Positions 1 to 10,198 are shown, numbered from the stretch's first letter. The stretch: DNA of 64,000 nucleotides from Elgaria multicarinata webbii (GCF_023053635.1 NC_086178.1:96704226-96768225), one strand, 5' to 3'. The notes: generated from the sequence alone by a model not told the origin. Numbers and translations: made by a program.

Positions 1-380
1 AGAACAAAGATCTTTGTGGCCGATTTGTTCATAGTATACTTGAAAGGCAAGGAGTAAGAATCTAAGCATCCTCTTTTGTAGAGGAAATGTGTGGGATGTT
101 GGCAGTGGGCCAATAGCTGCTGACATCACAGATACATTGGAATGCTTCTGAATGAAGTGGGTGTGGATACTGAAGGGATCGTGAAGAGCAACCTGGATGA
201 CCAGGAAAGCCAACCAAGGGAAACGGAGCATAGAGATAAGCAGGTCTTGATTAGGTTGCACCTGGAGGACAATACGAACTAACTGCAGCTTCTAAAAGAG
301 ACTTTCATTTGCCTATCAAACCCAATCTCTTTTTCTCAGGGTGGGGGATGCGATCTGCCCTAATTGACTTTAAATACCTA
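1..380. other. Unassigned sequence
   Basis: No gene, recognisable repeat or simple-sequence tract was found in these first 380 bases. The short reading frames here show no family resemblance. Confidence 0.4.
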
Positions 381-756
381 GGCAGGATCGACACTACTGC
401 TTTAAAACGCGTTATAACAGTAGTGACAACTGTTGGGGCCCAGGACACACTCCATATAAAGTTTTCAAAATGCTTTCAAAGTGCCGTATTCTGCTTGGTG
501 TAGATCTGGCCCTATACTGCTTTATGGCACACAAATTAAAATGGAATGCTAAGGAACAGCCGAGTTCTTGGGCATCATAAAGCCTAGCAGATGTGTTGAG
601 CACGCTTTTCGGGACGCAAGACTCCGGCCAGATCTACACCAAGCGGGATATAACACTTTGAAAGCAGTTTGAAAAGGGTATATGGAATGTGTCATGTGCC
701 CCAACGGTTGTCAATACCATTATAAATCGTTATAAAGCCGTAGTGTAGATCCTGCC
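381..756. mobile_element. Fold-back MITE (family A relative), about 130-bp inverted arms
   Basis: Two arms, 381-514 and 626-756, are diverged reverse complements around a loop of about 110 bp. Landmarks in both arms are aggcaggatc at the outer end, a gttggggccc-type centre and a tgtagatctggcc inner end. The same arm sequence recurs near 42192-42363 and inside the family A elements at 17578 and 43799. No transposase is encoded, so it is a non-autonomous DNA element. No clear target duplication was found. Confidence 0.7.
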
Positions 757-1531
757 TCAGCATCAACAGATGCACAAGGTGGCTCATTGCTATTTTTGCT
801 ACAACAGGCTAAGACAAACAGATGTCAAAAAGCAAACTTTTGCAAGAAAAACTGAAGGTTGGGGCTCTTTGAAGGCCAAGCTACAATACCTTTGAAACAG
901 CATTTTATAATGAAAATGCAGAGATGATTATTAACCATCTTCAACAACAATGCCTCTATACTAGACAATTAAAGTCGAATTAGTATGTAACTAAAGATTC
1001 TATGACAGTTATTATTATATAAGTTGATTCTGATAGTCAGATGTTGAGTTTCTATAATATATTCTCCAAATATTATCCCAAACGTGGCCTCATATATAAC
1101 AGTTACCTTGTCAAAATGCTGTTTGGCACAGATTAAATTATTGACAGCAATATAATTTTCTATTCACTTTATTATTTTGATTCATTTCATCTGTCAGCAT
1201 ACACAACGGCTTATCATCAGATTTAGAACTGGGAGGAAAATACTGTTAGATGTTGAAATATTTATTTTCTATACTTTTATTTTCCCCACACAGTAATACT
1301 TCTGCTAAATTAAGGTTGCTACAGTAGTGGTTGTCAATCGGTTAGAATTGAATTTAGAAGTGTACATTCATTAAAGTCTGCTTTCAAACCAGACATATCC
1401 TAACACTAAGTTGAAATGGCATTGCGGAACTATGATTTTATGGGTGTAACTTGAACGCCCATTAAATTTTCCTGGAAAACTGCAGTTACACCCCATAACC
1501 AGCAGGAATTCTAGTAGACATTTTACGGTGG
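757..1531. other. AT-rich unassigned interval
   Basis: AT-rich sequence without a coding frame or a repeat I could name. Confidence 0.35.
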
Positions 1532-1652
1532 AATCCTATGCATGTTTAGACAGAAAAAAGTCCTACAACTCCCAGCTTGCCCCAGCCAACATGGCTGGCT
1601 GGGGAATGCTGGAAGTTGTAGGGCTTTTTTCCATCTAAACATGCATAGGATT
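1532..1652. mobile_element. Palindromic MITE, family F
   Basis: A near-perfect hairpin. The left arm starts aatcctatgcatgttta and the right arm ends with its complement, and each arm carries a tcctacaactcccagc-type segment. The arms are about 50 bp around a short ggctggctgggg centre. Related copies lie at 42019-42146 and, with a damaged left arm, at 50319-50400. It has no coding capacity. Confidence 0.75.
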
Positions 1653-1800
1653 GTGCCCTTCGGTGTTTTAACTTTAATAGCCAATCTCTGCTTGAGCAGT
1701 GCTTGCCCTTAGACTGCAAATGAAGTTGCTATCCATTTCTTGCCCAGTTTTGTCCTCAGCTCAATACACTTGCTTGGAGGGACCATTGTTCATGAAGCAA

Positions 1801-2292
1801 CCATCGCTCAGGGGTAGGCCACCTGCTTTGCATGTAGAAGGTCCCAGGTTTGATTTCCAGCATCTTCAAGTAGAGCTGAAATAAACTCCTTTCTGAAATC
1901 CCAGAGAGCTGCTGCCAGTCATTGTTGGCAATTCTCAGCTAAATGGACCAAGCGTCTGAATCAGTATAGGGTAGGGTGACCATATGAAAAGGACAACAGG
2001 GCACCTGCATCTTTAACAGTTATAGTGAAAAGGGAATTTCTGCAGGTGTCATTTGTAAATATGGAGAACCTGGTGAAAATTCCTCTTCATCACAACAGTT
2101 AAAGCTGCAGGTGCCCTGTGGTCTTTTAAATCTGGTCACTCTAGTACAGAAGGAATTTTACCAGGTTCTCCATATAAACAAATGACACCTGCAGAAATTC
2201 CCTTTTATATGCAACTGTTCAAGATACAGGAGCCCTGTCCTTCTTTTCATATGGTCACCCTAGTATAGGGCAGCTTCCCATGTTCCTATGAT
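1801..2292 (+). mobile_element. tRNA-derived SINE, interrupted by a hAT MITE
   Basis: The head has a degenerate pol III promoter. An A-box-like region lies near 1808-1822 (ggggtaggccacctgc) and a B-box-like gtttgatttcc near 1849. The body continues to a tail with gttcctatg. The body is split at 1971/1972 by the MITE at 1972-2262 and resumes at 2263 or just after. It resembles a SINE family common in squamates, but I did not assign a Repbase name. Confidence 0.6.
1972..2262. mobile_element. hAT-type MITE, 8-bp target duplication
   Basis: The terminal inverted repeats start tagggtgaccatatgaaaag, and the element is flanked by a perfect 8-bp direct repeat gtataggg (1964-1971 and 2263-2270). The 8-bp duplication and the short TIR are the hAT hallmarks. 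The interior is itself roughly palindromic, with gcaggtgtcatttgta and its complement. Relatives lie at 56610-56925 and 56949-57120. It sits inside the SINE, so it is the younger of the two. Confidence 0.85.
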
Positions 2293-2369
2293 GTATTTCC
2301 TCCTAACCCTTCTGTGAGCTCAACCATATCAGGACTGGACCACATGGACGTCTGCTTGAAATGTGTTTT

Positions 2370-2551
2370 AGTTCAAACTAGTCTACCTAGGGAGGTTGTG
2401 GGCTCTCCCACACTAGAGGCATTCAAGAGGCAGCTGGACAGCCATCTGTCAGGGTGGATTCCTGCATTGTGGGTGGATTCCTGCATTGAGCAGGGGGTTG
2501 GACTCGATGGCCTTTAGGCCCCTTCCAACTCTACTATTCTATGATTCTATG
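2370..2551 (+). mobile_element. CR1 LINE 3' end
   Basis: The sequence reads as the classic CR1 3' terminus, with a ggttggactcgatggcc block, the ccttccaactct block and a terminal 8-mer repeat attctatgattctatg ending at 2551. It is strongly 5'-truncated. A 19-bp stretch (gtggattcctgcattg core) is tandemly duplicated near 2453-2490. Confidence 0.8.
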
Positions 2552-2847
2552 CTTCTGAGCTCCAGTACAGCTCTAGTGCATATACCTATCAAAAGGATGA
2601 ATGCTGGGTAGGAGTCTGGAAGGAGGGAGAAGGTTAGCAAAGGTTTTATACATCCTGTGTGTTACTTATCAGTTGGGAAGCCACTACTGGGGGCTGATCA
2701 ATGCTTCTATGGCAAGGGTTTTCAGAATTTAAATGTATTATTTTTGTCAGCATCTAATGGGCCACCAATTCCCATGCTGGCTGAGGATGACAGGAGTTGT
2801 GGAGGACACCAGGTTAAGGGAAGGCTGCTTAAGAGCAATGCTCTAGG

Positions 2848-2955
2848 CTATGGGTGGGGAATGTATGGGCCTTTCAATGTTGTTGGACTGCAAACTAGCG
2901 CTGATGGGAGTTGCAATCCAACAACATCTGGAGGCCCATATCTCCCCACCCCTGC
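2848..2955. mobile_element. Palindromic MITE, family E type
   Basis: An inverted repeat with gggtgggga...gggcc on the left and ggcccatatctccccaccc on the right, around a ccaacaacat / atgttgttgg pair. Diverged relatives sharing the gttggactacaactcccat core occur at 51222, 55268, 55644 and in the 46.7-48.5 kb inverted duplication. Confidence 0.6.
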
Positions 2956-3037
2956 TCAAGTCCCTTGTTGGCAGGCAAGAGAGTAGTGGTGACAAAGGAA
3001 AAGAGGAAGCCTCCTGAAATGTTAAATCTATTGACTC

Positions 3038-3572
3038 TGGTCTACAGATTCTTTTTTTTTTTAATTTTATTTTTATTAGACTACTAAATAAAAACAAACA
3101 AATATGACAATTTAACATACCATACATAGAAAAAAAAATCAAATACATAACAGATTACTTGAATATATAAATGTTAACATATAATACTTTATCCATAACA
3201 TAATCCAACAAGTGCTCCCCCTTCCATTCGGGATCATTCCTGTTTCCAAAATCTTAACGCCTCTTCTGATGGTGGTTTTCCACTTCCCTTAGAGAACACA
3301 AGTATTAGGAACTGTTTCCAAATTTCATCAAATTCGTTCGTTTTTGCTATACCTCTTCTTACTTTAATGTTACATGTCAATTTATCATTGATAGCAATAT
3401 CCCATACTTCTTTATACCATTCTTCAATACAATAATCACCTTGAATCTTCCAGTTCCTAGCAAGAATTAACCTTGCTGCAGTCAGCAAATTTGTTATCAA
3501 TTCCTTAATTTCTTTTTTACACTTTAAATCTTCAAATAGTGAAAGTAATGCTACTCTTGGTCTACAGATTCT
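3038..3572 (-). mobile_element. 5'-truncated L1, with 15-bp target duplication
   Basis: The body is 3053-3557, inserted on the minus strand. Its poly(A) tail appears as poly(T) from 3053. It encodes the C-terminus of L1 ORF2 on the minus strand, ending at 3234, with EEWYKEVWDIAINDKLTCN and a TNEFDEIWKQFL end. It is bounded by a perfect 15-bp direct repeat, tggtctacagattct, at 3038-3052 and 3558-3572. Poly(A), 5' truncation and a 15-bp duplication are what target-primed reverse transcription leaves. Confidence 0.9.
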
Positions 3573-3969
3573 CACATGCAACTGCAAGAGGTAATCTGGC
3601 ACATATAAGACACTCCATGTGATCATCCAACAAACAGATGGTTGGCCTGGAGATTGAGGTGGAGTCTAGAATGGGTAGATTTGCATTCAAACCGTTTGAG
3701 AACCACTTCCATAGACTGTACATTCTTCCAGGAGAGACTCTGTCATTCCTTAAATGTTCAAAATACTTTGTATACTATATGTGAACTCCCTGGTTCTATT
3801 AGCTTTGGTGATAAAACCATGCAAAGGAGGCCTTGTTAAAATGCACATCTCTTAGATATTTAATACTGTGCTTATGTGCAAATGCTACATTTATGACATC
3901 ACAATGACAGCAGAAATCTTGTTGCTAAGCCTCTACATCACTTGAAGATGTCCTGTGAGGGAGACAGAT

Positions 3970-4110
3970 GTGTTGGTGCAAAAATAAAGAAAAGAGGAAA
4001 AGTGGGCGCCTTTTATTGGAGTAGAATCTAACTGTGAGAGTGTGCAAGCTTTCAACTTCACAGAGGTGCTCTTCAATAAGCTGAGAATATATGGAGAATA
4101 CAGCAAGTAA
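3970..4110 (-). repeat. Interspersed repeat tail (family not assigned)
   Basis: Read on the minus strand this carries gaagagcacctctgtgaag, then gaaagcttgcaca, then ccaataaaagg. That layout (a gaagag block, a gaaagctt block, then an aataaa-like end) recurs at 37395-37520 and 57300-57425. I recognise this arrangement as a dispersed reptile repeat but cannot say whether it is Penelope-like or another class. Confidence 0.4.
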
Positions 4111-4159
4111 GAGCAACAAGAATTCTTAGAAAAACTATGCTTATTTTATGAACAACTTA

Positions 4160-4289
4160 GCGCATCTCTACACCAGCCCTGTATCCTGGGATCATTCCTG
4201 TGCATCCAAATGCCACACAGGGGATCCTGGGAGCAGGCAGAGACAATCCCTCCATTTCCCTGGGATAACCCTTAGGTGTAGAAAGGGCC
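4160..4289. mobile_element. MITE, family B (Harbinger-like), uninterrupted copy
   Basis: It opens with gcatctctacacc and closes with aggtgtagaaagggcc. The interior has the paired segments tcctgggatcattcctg and ggatcctgggagcaggcag. It is the uninterrupted sister of the copy at 17517-18009, so it shows what that site looked like before another MITE entered it. Confidence 0.65.
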
Positions 4290-4295
4290 TTAGAG

Positions 4296-4380
4296 TGCAG
4301 TCCTATGTACACTTACTTGGAAGTAAGATTCATCAAACTCAGTGGGATTTCCCTTTGGTTAGACATGCATAGGATTGTGC
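4296..4380. mobile_element. Short palindromic repeat, family D
   Basis: The left end cagtcctatgtacacttac and the right end gacatgcataggattgtgc are inverted relatives around an aagtaag...ctcagtggg centre. Family D is scattered across the window (27334, 31115, 31665, 31925, 36436, 37978, 47510, 50810). Confidence 0.55.
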
Positions 4381-4583
4381 TGTTAATATATTTAGTTAGA
4401 TTTAAACAGGGTGGAGAGGAAGTTAATCCTATGAAGCTGTTAGATCTGAAATGTCTTGTGGAATTCCATCTTCAATCAGATTGTTACTACACATATATTA
4501 ATATGATCATGATATTTAGGTATTATGGTTTAGATATTGTATCATATTCTGTTAATAAAGAAGAAAAATAAATGCCACATGTG

Positions 4584-5053
4584 TGTTGTGGTTAGGTTTT
4601 TAACCACAGAAGGAAAAGGACTCTAAAGAGTTAAAAAGATGTCCTTGGCCAGATTGTCTCTGCCAGGAGAAGTCCAGTATGAAGCAGATTCTTCCCTGGC
4701 CTACGTGCGGTACGAGATGTACAAGATGAAGAGACTATTGGTTAATTGGGCCAAGGAGAAAAGTGTATTTAAGAAGTCCATGTTGTATGGCTTCTTACTG
4801 CTGGAACTTACTGCTGACATTATCAGACTGCTGATGTTATACTGCTACGTTGTTGCTGTACTGTTGGTGAAAGGACTGTATATATGACCATTTATTCTGT
4901 AAGTAATTTATTTAGTGTCAGTAAAGCTTCTTACTGACCAAAGACCGTGAGTGCTTCTTTTTGTTCCTAAATTCAAGCTGAAACCATTTCCAGACTCTAC
5001 GCTGCTGCTATTTCGCACTCTGCTATATTTTTGGGTAAGCAATTACCCCGATA
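4584..5053 (+). repeat. Left LTR of the copia element
   Basis: 470 bp, beginning tgttgtggtt and ending ccccgata. It holds an open frame of 82 codons (4639-4887) that is repeated unchanged in the other LTR, and a tatatatgacc / tttattctg stretch that could serve as promoter or polyadenylation region. Confidence 0.92.
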
Positions 5054-5067
5054 GGTTATGGGCCCAG
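5054..5067 (+). promoter_or_regulatory. Primer-binding site, initiator tRNA-Met internal (half-tRNA) type
   Basis: The 14 bases ggttatgggcccag directly follow the LTR. They are the exact complement of the anticodon-arm region of vertebrate initiator tRNA-Met (ctgggcccataacc), ending at tRNA base 39. Drosophila copia is known to prime from a 39-base 5' half of this tRNA rather than from the 3' end, so this matches the family's established mode. Confidence 0.85.
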
Positions 5068-5216
5068 AGAAAGTCTGGAAGGCATAATTTTTGGTTGCTG
5101 GAAAGCTTGAGAGCAAAGGAACGCTGGAGGGAAAGACGGAGTCGAGCTCAGGCAGTTCATCGAGCTCAGACGGGTCTGTATCCAGTGTGAGTCGCGCTCC
5201 AGCCCAGCCGGTGAGG

Positions 5217-7853
5217 ATGGCCCAGGTTCAGATGGCATCCAGTATTCCGGTGGAACGGCTGAATGAGAGAAATTACTTAACGTGGTCATTCAAGATGGAA
5301 ATGTTTTTGAAGCGGGACAGATGTTGGAACGTCGTGAGTGTCCCGAGGCCGGTTGGTCAGACTGCTCAAGAAGCACAAGTGTGGGAAGAGCAGAATGAAA
5401 GGGCCAAAGCAAACATTGTCTTGAGTATGGAGGACTCGCAAATTGTCCATATCAACAGAGATGAGACGGCAAGAGACAGCTGGAATGCGCTGAGACAGAT
5501 TTATGTGCGTGCGTCGGCAAGCACACGGCTGAGCCTCACCAGAGAGCTGTATCGGTTAAAGTTGGAGGAGGCTGGAAGTTTGGCAAATCATCTCCAACAG
5601 GTGAGATCTCTATTTGTCCAGTTGCAGGAGGTCGGAATCGTTTTTACGGAAGAGCATAAGTGCTACCTGATTTTGGGGTCGTTGCCTCAAAGCTGGGACG
5701 TTCTGACAACCAGTCTGGAAAGTATGAAGACTGATGAACTCACTCTTCATTATTTGACGGGTCGTTTGCTCCAAGAAGAGAAACGGCGTCTTTCCAGGAA
5801 GGAGGAAAACTGCCAGGAAAGGGTTAAGCAGTCAGCCCTTGGCAGCGGAGAAAGAATGCAGAAAGATAAGTGTTTCCAAGACAACAGTGTGGAGAGAGCC
5901 GCAGTTGCAGTAAGAAAGTGTTATTTTTGCAAACAGCCGGGTCATATCAAACGCTTCTGTAAAAAAAGGAAGAAGGGAGTTACACAGGCTGGAGAGGAGA
6001 AGGAATGCTCGAATGCATTTGTTTCAGCCACAGTGAGGTGTAACGAGGCCCAAGAGGTTTGGCTGATTGATTCTGCGTCGTCCAGAACAATTTCTAATAA
6101 TCCAGAGGCGTTTCGGAAGTTGGAACCAAGCAAGGTGAAGTCAATCACGCTTGCAGATGGACGAACGTCGAGGGTGGAAGGAATTGGCTGTTGCTACGTT
6201 CCATGTCTGCAAAAGGAGTGTGAACAGGTTCTGTATGTTCCAGATTTAGATTTTTGTCTCCTTTCTGTTAGTGCTCTAACGTCTGAAGGATACGTTGTTA
6301 CGTTTCAGAAGGATGAGTGCCAAGTGATTAAGGATGGACAAAATGTGGCACTGGGACATGTTAAAAATGGACTGTTTTACATGGGTGCAGGTAAAGAAAG
6401 GGTGGCACAAACTGGTAACGTGCCAGACCATAAAAATTGTGTTCATGAGTTGCACAGGCGTTTAGGTCATGCAAGTTTTAAAGTGTTAAGTCACATGCCT
6501 CAAGTGTGTACAGGGTTAAGCTTGCGAAACTGTAAAAATTTCTTGGATTGTTCAATCTGTCATCAGACCAAATCCCGGGTGCAGAACATCTGCAGGAAAA
6601 GTGACAGGGTGTCACAAAAGCCTTTTGAATTGGTGTTTATTGACTTGGTAGGGCCATTCACGCCTACACAAGGGGGATCCAGTTACGTGCTTGTAATTCT
6701 GGATGATTACACACGCTTTAGTTGGTGTTATTTACTGAAGCGAAAATCAGAAGCTTTTGAAACTTTTAGGGATTGGAAAACTTGGGCGGAAAAGTTCTTT
6801 AACAAGCCCATTATTTCTGTGCAGTCGGACCGTGGGGGTGAGTTTGTTTCTGGAAGGTTCTGTGAGTGGTTTAGGAAAACAGGAATCACACACAGGTTAA
6901 TAGATCCCCAAACTCCTTTTCAAAATGGGTCAATTGAGAGAAGAATTGGAGTACTTCAAATGAAGAAAGATTCTCTAATGGCTGATGCAAACGCTGAGCA
7001 AGATTTGTGGGGAGAAGCATTTTTAACCGCAAACTATCTGTGTAATAGAACCTGGAGCAGGGTTACAGGCAGTTCGCCTTACTGTTTACTTTTTGGTTCA
7101 AAGCCAGATTTGTCTCACTTGAGAACATGGGGGTCTTGGGCATACGTGCATATCCCAAAGTCCAAAAGGTCTAAAGGTGAAACCAAGTCTGTGAAATTAC
7201 GTTTTGTGGGTTATTCTGGCATGCAATCCAAATCTTGGCGTTTTTCCCTAAGTCATGGGAAGGTGGTTGTTTCTAGGTCTGCTACTTTTCAGGAGGCAGG
7301 TTGGAACAGGATTCAAGGTTCCCAAGTTCTGTTAGAAACTGTGAACAACCAGGAGAAAACAGTAACTCAGAGGTTAACTTCTCAGAGCCCTCACATCTCT
7401 GAGAAGAGTGTTTCCACTCCCAAAAGTGGAAGGGAGGAGGGAAATGAAAGGGAGGAAGAAATTTCCAGTGTACCTCGTCGTTCACAAAGAAAAAACAAAG
7501 GAATTCCACCTTTAAAGTATTCAGATGAATTCAGTGTATGTTGTGTGAAGTCTGAACCTGAGAGTTACAGTGATGTGTTGAAATTGTCTGAACAAGAGCA
7601 AGAAAAGTGTTTTCAGGCAGCGAAAACTGAAAGGGGGTGTTTTCAAACACACGTGTCTGTATGCAAAGGGGCAAGCAAAAGAGTACATGATTGTGGAGCT
7701 AGTGGTTCGTCTACTGGTGGCAGGGAGTTCCCAAGACCACATTCAAGAAAACTCAGCCCAAAGCTGCAGGAAGGGTTGAAACTGAAGTCTCTGGGGAAAG
7801 TTAGGTGTTACCTTGGTGTAGAGGTAGAAAAGTTTCCAAAGGAAATTACCTAA
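5217..7853 (+). pseudogene. copia gag-pol reading frame (fossil, partial)
   Basis: The start chosen is the methionine at 5217 (MAQVQMASSIPVERLNERNY), which opens the typical copia gag of the Retrotran_gag_2/UBN2 type; the upstream extension of the frame to 5091 looks non-family. Recognisable parts in order are: gag (about 5217-5800), a CCHC zinc knuckle (5919-5960, CYFCKQPGHIKRFC), an aspartic protease motif (near 6060, WLIDSASS), a GAG-pre-integrase H/C-rich segment (about 6445-6580, HRRLGHAS and CSIC), and an integrase core (about 6625-7000, with FIDLVGPF, QSDRGGEF and NGSIERRIG carrying the D, D and E positions). The frame is a fossil product and the element is not whole. Confidence 0.85.
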
Positions 7854-8111
7854 AAAGCCAGAAGCAGAAAGTTTTTAAAATTGCTGAAAGTTTGCAAGTT
7901 GGAAGATTGCAAAGTAGTTCAACGCCCCAAAGCACAAAGTTTTTCAACAGTGCTTGGAAGAAGAAGAAAAGAAAAGCTTACGTATAAATAAGTCTCTGGG
8001 AAATGTAACATACAGAGAAATGTACACAATGTTGGGATTGTTGTAAACATGTAAAGTTGATTTCTTACAGGTGAAATGTAATGAAATGTAAATTGTATTT
8101 TTTCTGTAGTT

Positions 8112-8124
8112 AAAAATGAAAGGG
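8112..8124 (+). promoter_or_regulatory. Polypurine tract of the copia element
   Basis: The purine-rich aaaaatgaaaggg immediately precedes the right LTR, in the position used for plus-strand priming in LTR elements. Confidence 0.7.
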
Positions 8125-8594
8125 TGTTGTGGTTAGGTTTTTAACCACAGAAGGAAAAGGACTCTAAAGAGTTAAAAAGATGTCCTTGGCCAGATTGTCT
8201 CTGCCAGGAGAAGTCCAGTATGAAGCAGATTCTTCCCTGGCCTACGTGCGGTACGAGATGTACAAGATGAAGAGACTATTGGTTAATTGGGCCAAGGAGA
8301 AAAGTGTATTTAAGAAGTCCATGTTGTATGGCTTCTTACTGCTGGAACTTACTGCTGACATTATCAGACTGCTGATGTTATACTGCTACGTTGTTGCTGT
8401 ACTGTTGGTGAAAGGACTGTATATATGACCATTTATTCTGTAAGTAATTTATTTAGTGTCAGTAAAGCTTCTTACTGACCAAAGACCGTGAGTGCTTCTT
8501 TTTGTTCCTAAATTCAAGCTGAAACCATTTCCAGACTCTACGCTGCTGCTATTTCGCACTCTGCTATATTTTTGGGTAAGCAATTACCCCGATA
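8125..8594 (+). repeat. Right LTR of the copia element
   Basis: 470 bp, reading identically to the left LTR at an offset of 3541 bases. It is followed by the second copy of the 5-bp target duplication atgtg at 8595-8599. Confidence 0.92.
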
Positions 8595-8705
8595 ATGTGT
8601 TAATAAGCAAGAAACTTTGAAGGATCAAAACACTTATTTTTTTAAGGGGGTAAAGAACCCTGGAGGAGATTTTATGCTTGAATTGCCCAGCGTGCAGTCA
8701 AAGGT

Positions 8706-8790
8706 ATAGAATCATAGAATGGCAGAGTTGGAAGGGGCCTACAAGGCCATTGAGTCCAAAGCTCTGCTCAATGCAGGAATCCACCCTAAA
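8706..8790 (-). mobile_element. CR1 LINE 3' end, minus strand
   Basis: This is the reverse complement of the CR1 terminus: atagaatcatagaatgg, then gttggaaggggcc, then ctcaatgcaggaatccacc. Only the last 85 or so bases remain recognisable. Confidence 0.7.
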
Positions 8791-8951
8791 ACTTTGAAAC
8801 CAAGCCCTAACATTTGTATTAGTCACCCTGATTGCATGATCAAAAGGGCACATAAAGCACATCAACAGCACAATCCTGTGCATGCCTACTCAGAAGTAAG
8901 CACCAATGACTGGTTTTATCTAAACAAACAGCAGAGAAAATATTCCTCAGA

Positions 8952-10007
8952 ATGGATGTGCTACAACAGGAAGTCTCTGGCCTGAAAGCCATTATTGGAA
9001 CTTTGGTTGGACTAGTAGAGCTTGGTATTCTGACTGCAGCACCCCAGACGGGTTTGATGTCCCAGGGAAGGCAGATGGAAGACAGCCTAGAGGACTACCA
9101 GAGCAGAGGCAAGCAAAAGGATGACAGGCTCTCCACCAACTTAGTGATCAAAGAACTAAATAATATATTTCAAGATTGGAAAACCAATGCAGAAACACCT
9201 TCCCACCCCAATCAAACGGAGCACGAGGCCGGCTCTGATAGCTCCTTCTCCATTCTCCATTTAACTCCATCCGATCCAAGACTGTTGCTAATTGATGAGT
9301 TTTCTGGCAAGGATTTAGATATTTCCCAAGTGAACAACAGTACCACGTTGTTAGATTTGACTCAATTAGGCCCAGATCCTACATCATTAGACTTGGATAT
9401 TTCACAGGAGCCTCTCTCCTTCTCAGCCGAGAAGGTAGGGCAACCAGCTATACCTCAAATCTTAGAGAATAGGGGGACAAATTCTCCCCTGGAAAATGGC
9501 TCTCCTCGGGAGAGATCTCTAGATGATCTGCAGGTAGTAATACACAATTGGCCACTCAGGAACTCAGGGCGGATAACAAGATTAGAACAAGAACTCATAG
9601 CAGAAATTCAGTCTATTCTGGGGACATCAGTGGACATAGGAAGTAATGTACGTTGTAAACGTTTGTCACAATATGGGGATAGTGGCAGTTTGCAATTAAC
9701 TTTTTCGGACTCTGATATCCGGAGTAAATTTTGGTCCTTACTGAACAGTTTCACTGACAAAGAGCTATTGTTTGAACTAAAACAACCTCGATACGATTCA
9801 GGTGGGCTAGATATGAATTTCACACCATCTCTACAAGAGAGAGGAAGAGAAATCCACCCAAGAGCTGGAAATGAGGGGGACAGGAGCTGGGAGAACCACA
9901 GATCCCTTCTTTCATCACCTATCCAAATAATATACAAATATACGACCACAGAAACAGAAAGAAGATCACACATTCCAACTCAAACACAAGCCATGGGAGA
10001 TATCTGA
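8952..10007 (+). CDS. LINE ORF1 protein, probably relic
   Basis: A 351-codon open frame, MDVLQQEVSGLKAIIGTLVG at the start. It is rich in Ser, Glu and Asp, with no zinc knuckle or clear RRM seen; residues about 205-275 (ITRLEQELIAEIQSILG onward) look like the most structured part, with a short heptad-like start. It lies about 190 bp ahead of the endonuclease start of ORF2, as expected for ORF1 of a non-LTR element. ORF1 proteins of such LINEs bind RNA and chaperone the transcript; that role is inferred from position, not from a motif. The last codons may have slipped frame. Confidence 0.55.
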   Translation: MDVLQQEVSGLKAIIGTLVGLVELGILTAAPQTGLMSQGRQMEDSLEDYQSRGKQKDDRLSTNLVIKELNNIFQDWKTNAETPSHPNQTEHEAGSDSSFSILHLTPSDPRLLLIDEFSGKDLDISQVNNSTTLLDLTQLGPDPTSLDLDISQEPLSFSAEKVGQPAIPQILENRGTNSPLENGSPRERSLDDLQVVIHNWPLRNSGRITRLEQELIAEIQSILGTSVDIGSNVRCKRLSQYGDSGSLQLTFSDSDIRSKFWSLLNSFTDKELLFELKQPRYDSGGLDMNFTPSLQERGREIHPRAGNEGDRSWENHRSLLSSPIQIIYKYTTTETERRSHIPTQTQAMGDI

Positions 10008-10198
10008 ATAGACCTGAGGATCGAAATCATCACCTCATATCAAAATCTTCCCACAGAGTCTGGGCTGATCCCCATAGGCCGAAACCTCCAGGAAATCCCA
10101 GATCTTGGGATAGTTACAAAAGAACAAACTTTCAAGATCCAGAGACTTATAAATCAGTTCGAAGACATCAGTTCTGACTAGGCACAAATCAAAAAGGG

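Larger units (their letters stand above)
4584..8594 (+). mobile_element. Ty1/copia-family LTR retrotransposon, young but not whole
   Basis: This fossil element has two 470-bp LTRs that read identically, a 5-bp target duplication atgtg (4579-4583 and 8595-8599), a primer-binding site directly after the left LTR and a purine-rich tract directly before the right LTR. Between them lies one gag-pol type frame whose order (gag, zinc knuckle, protease, integrase) is that of Pseudoviridae (copia), in which integrase precedes polymerase. The 4.0-kb length is short for the family, and the copy is broken, with about one large break. Identical LTRs imply a recent insertion, probably within the last million years or two at ordinary vertebrate rates (inference). 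Confidence 0.9.

Noticed and set aside
9608-9973. A 121-codon minus-strand frame inside the LINE
   Set aside because: It lies opposite LINE ORF1 and has no independent support.
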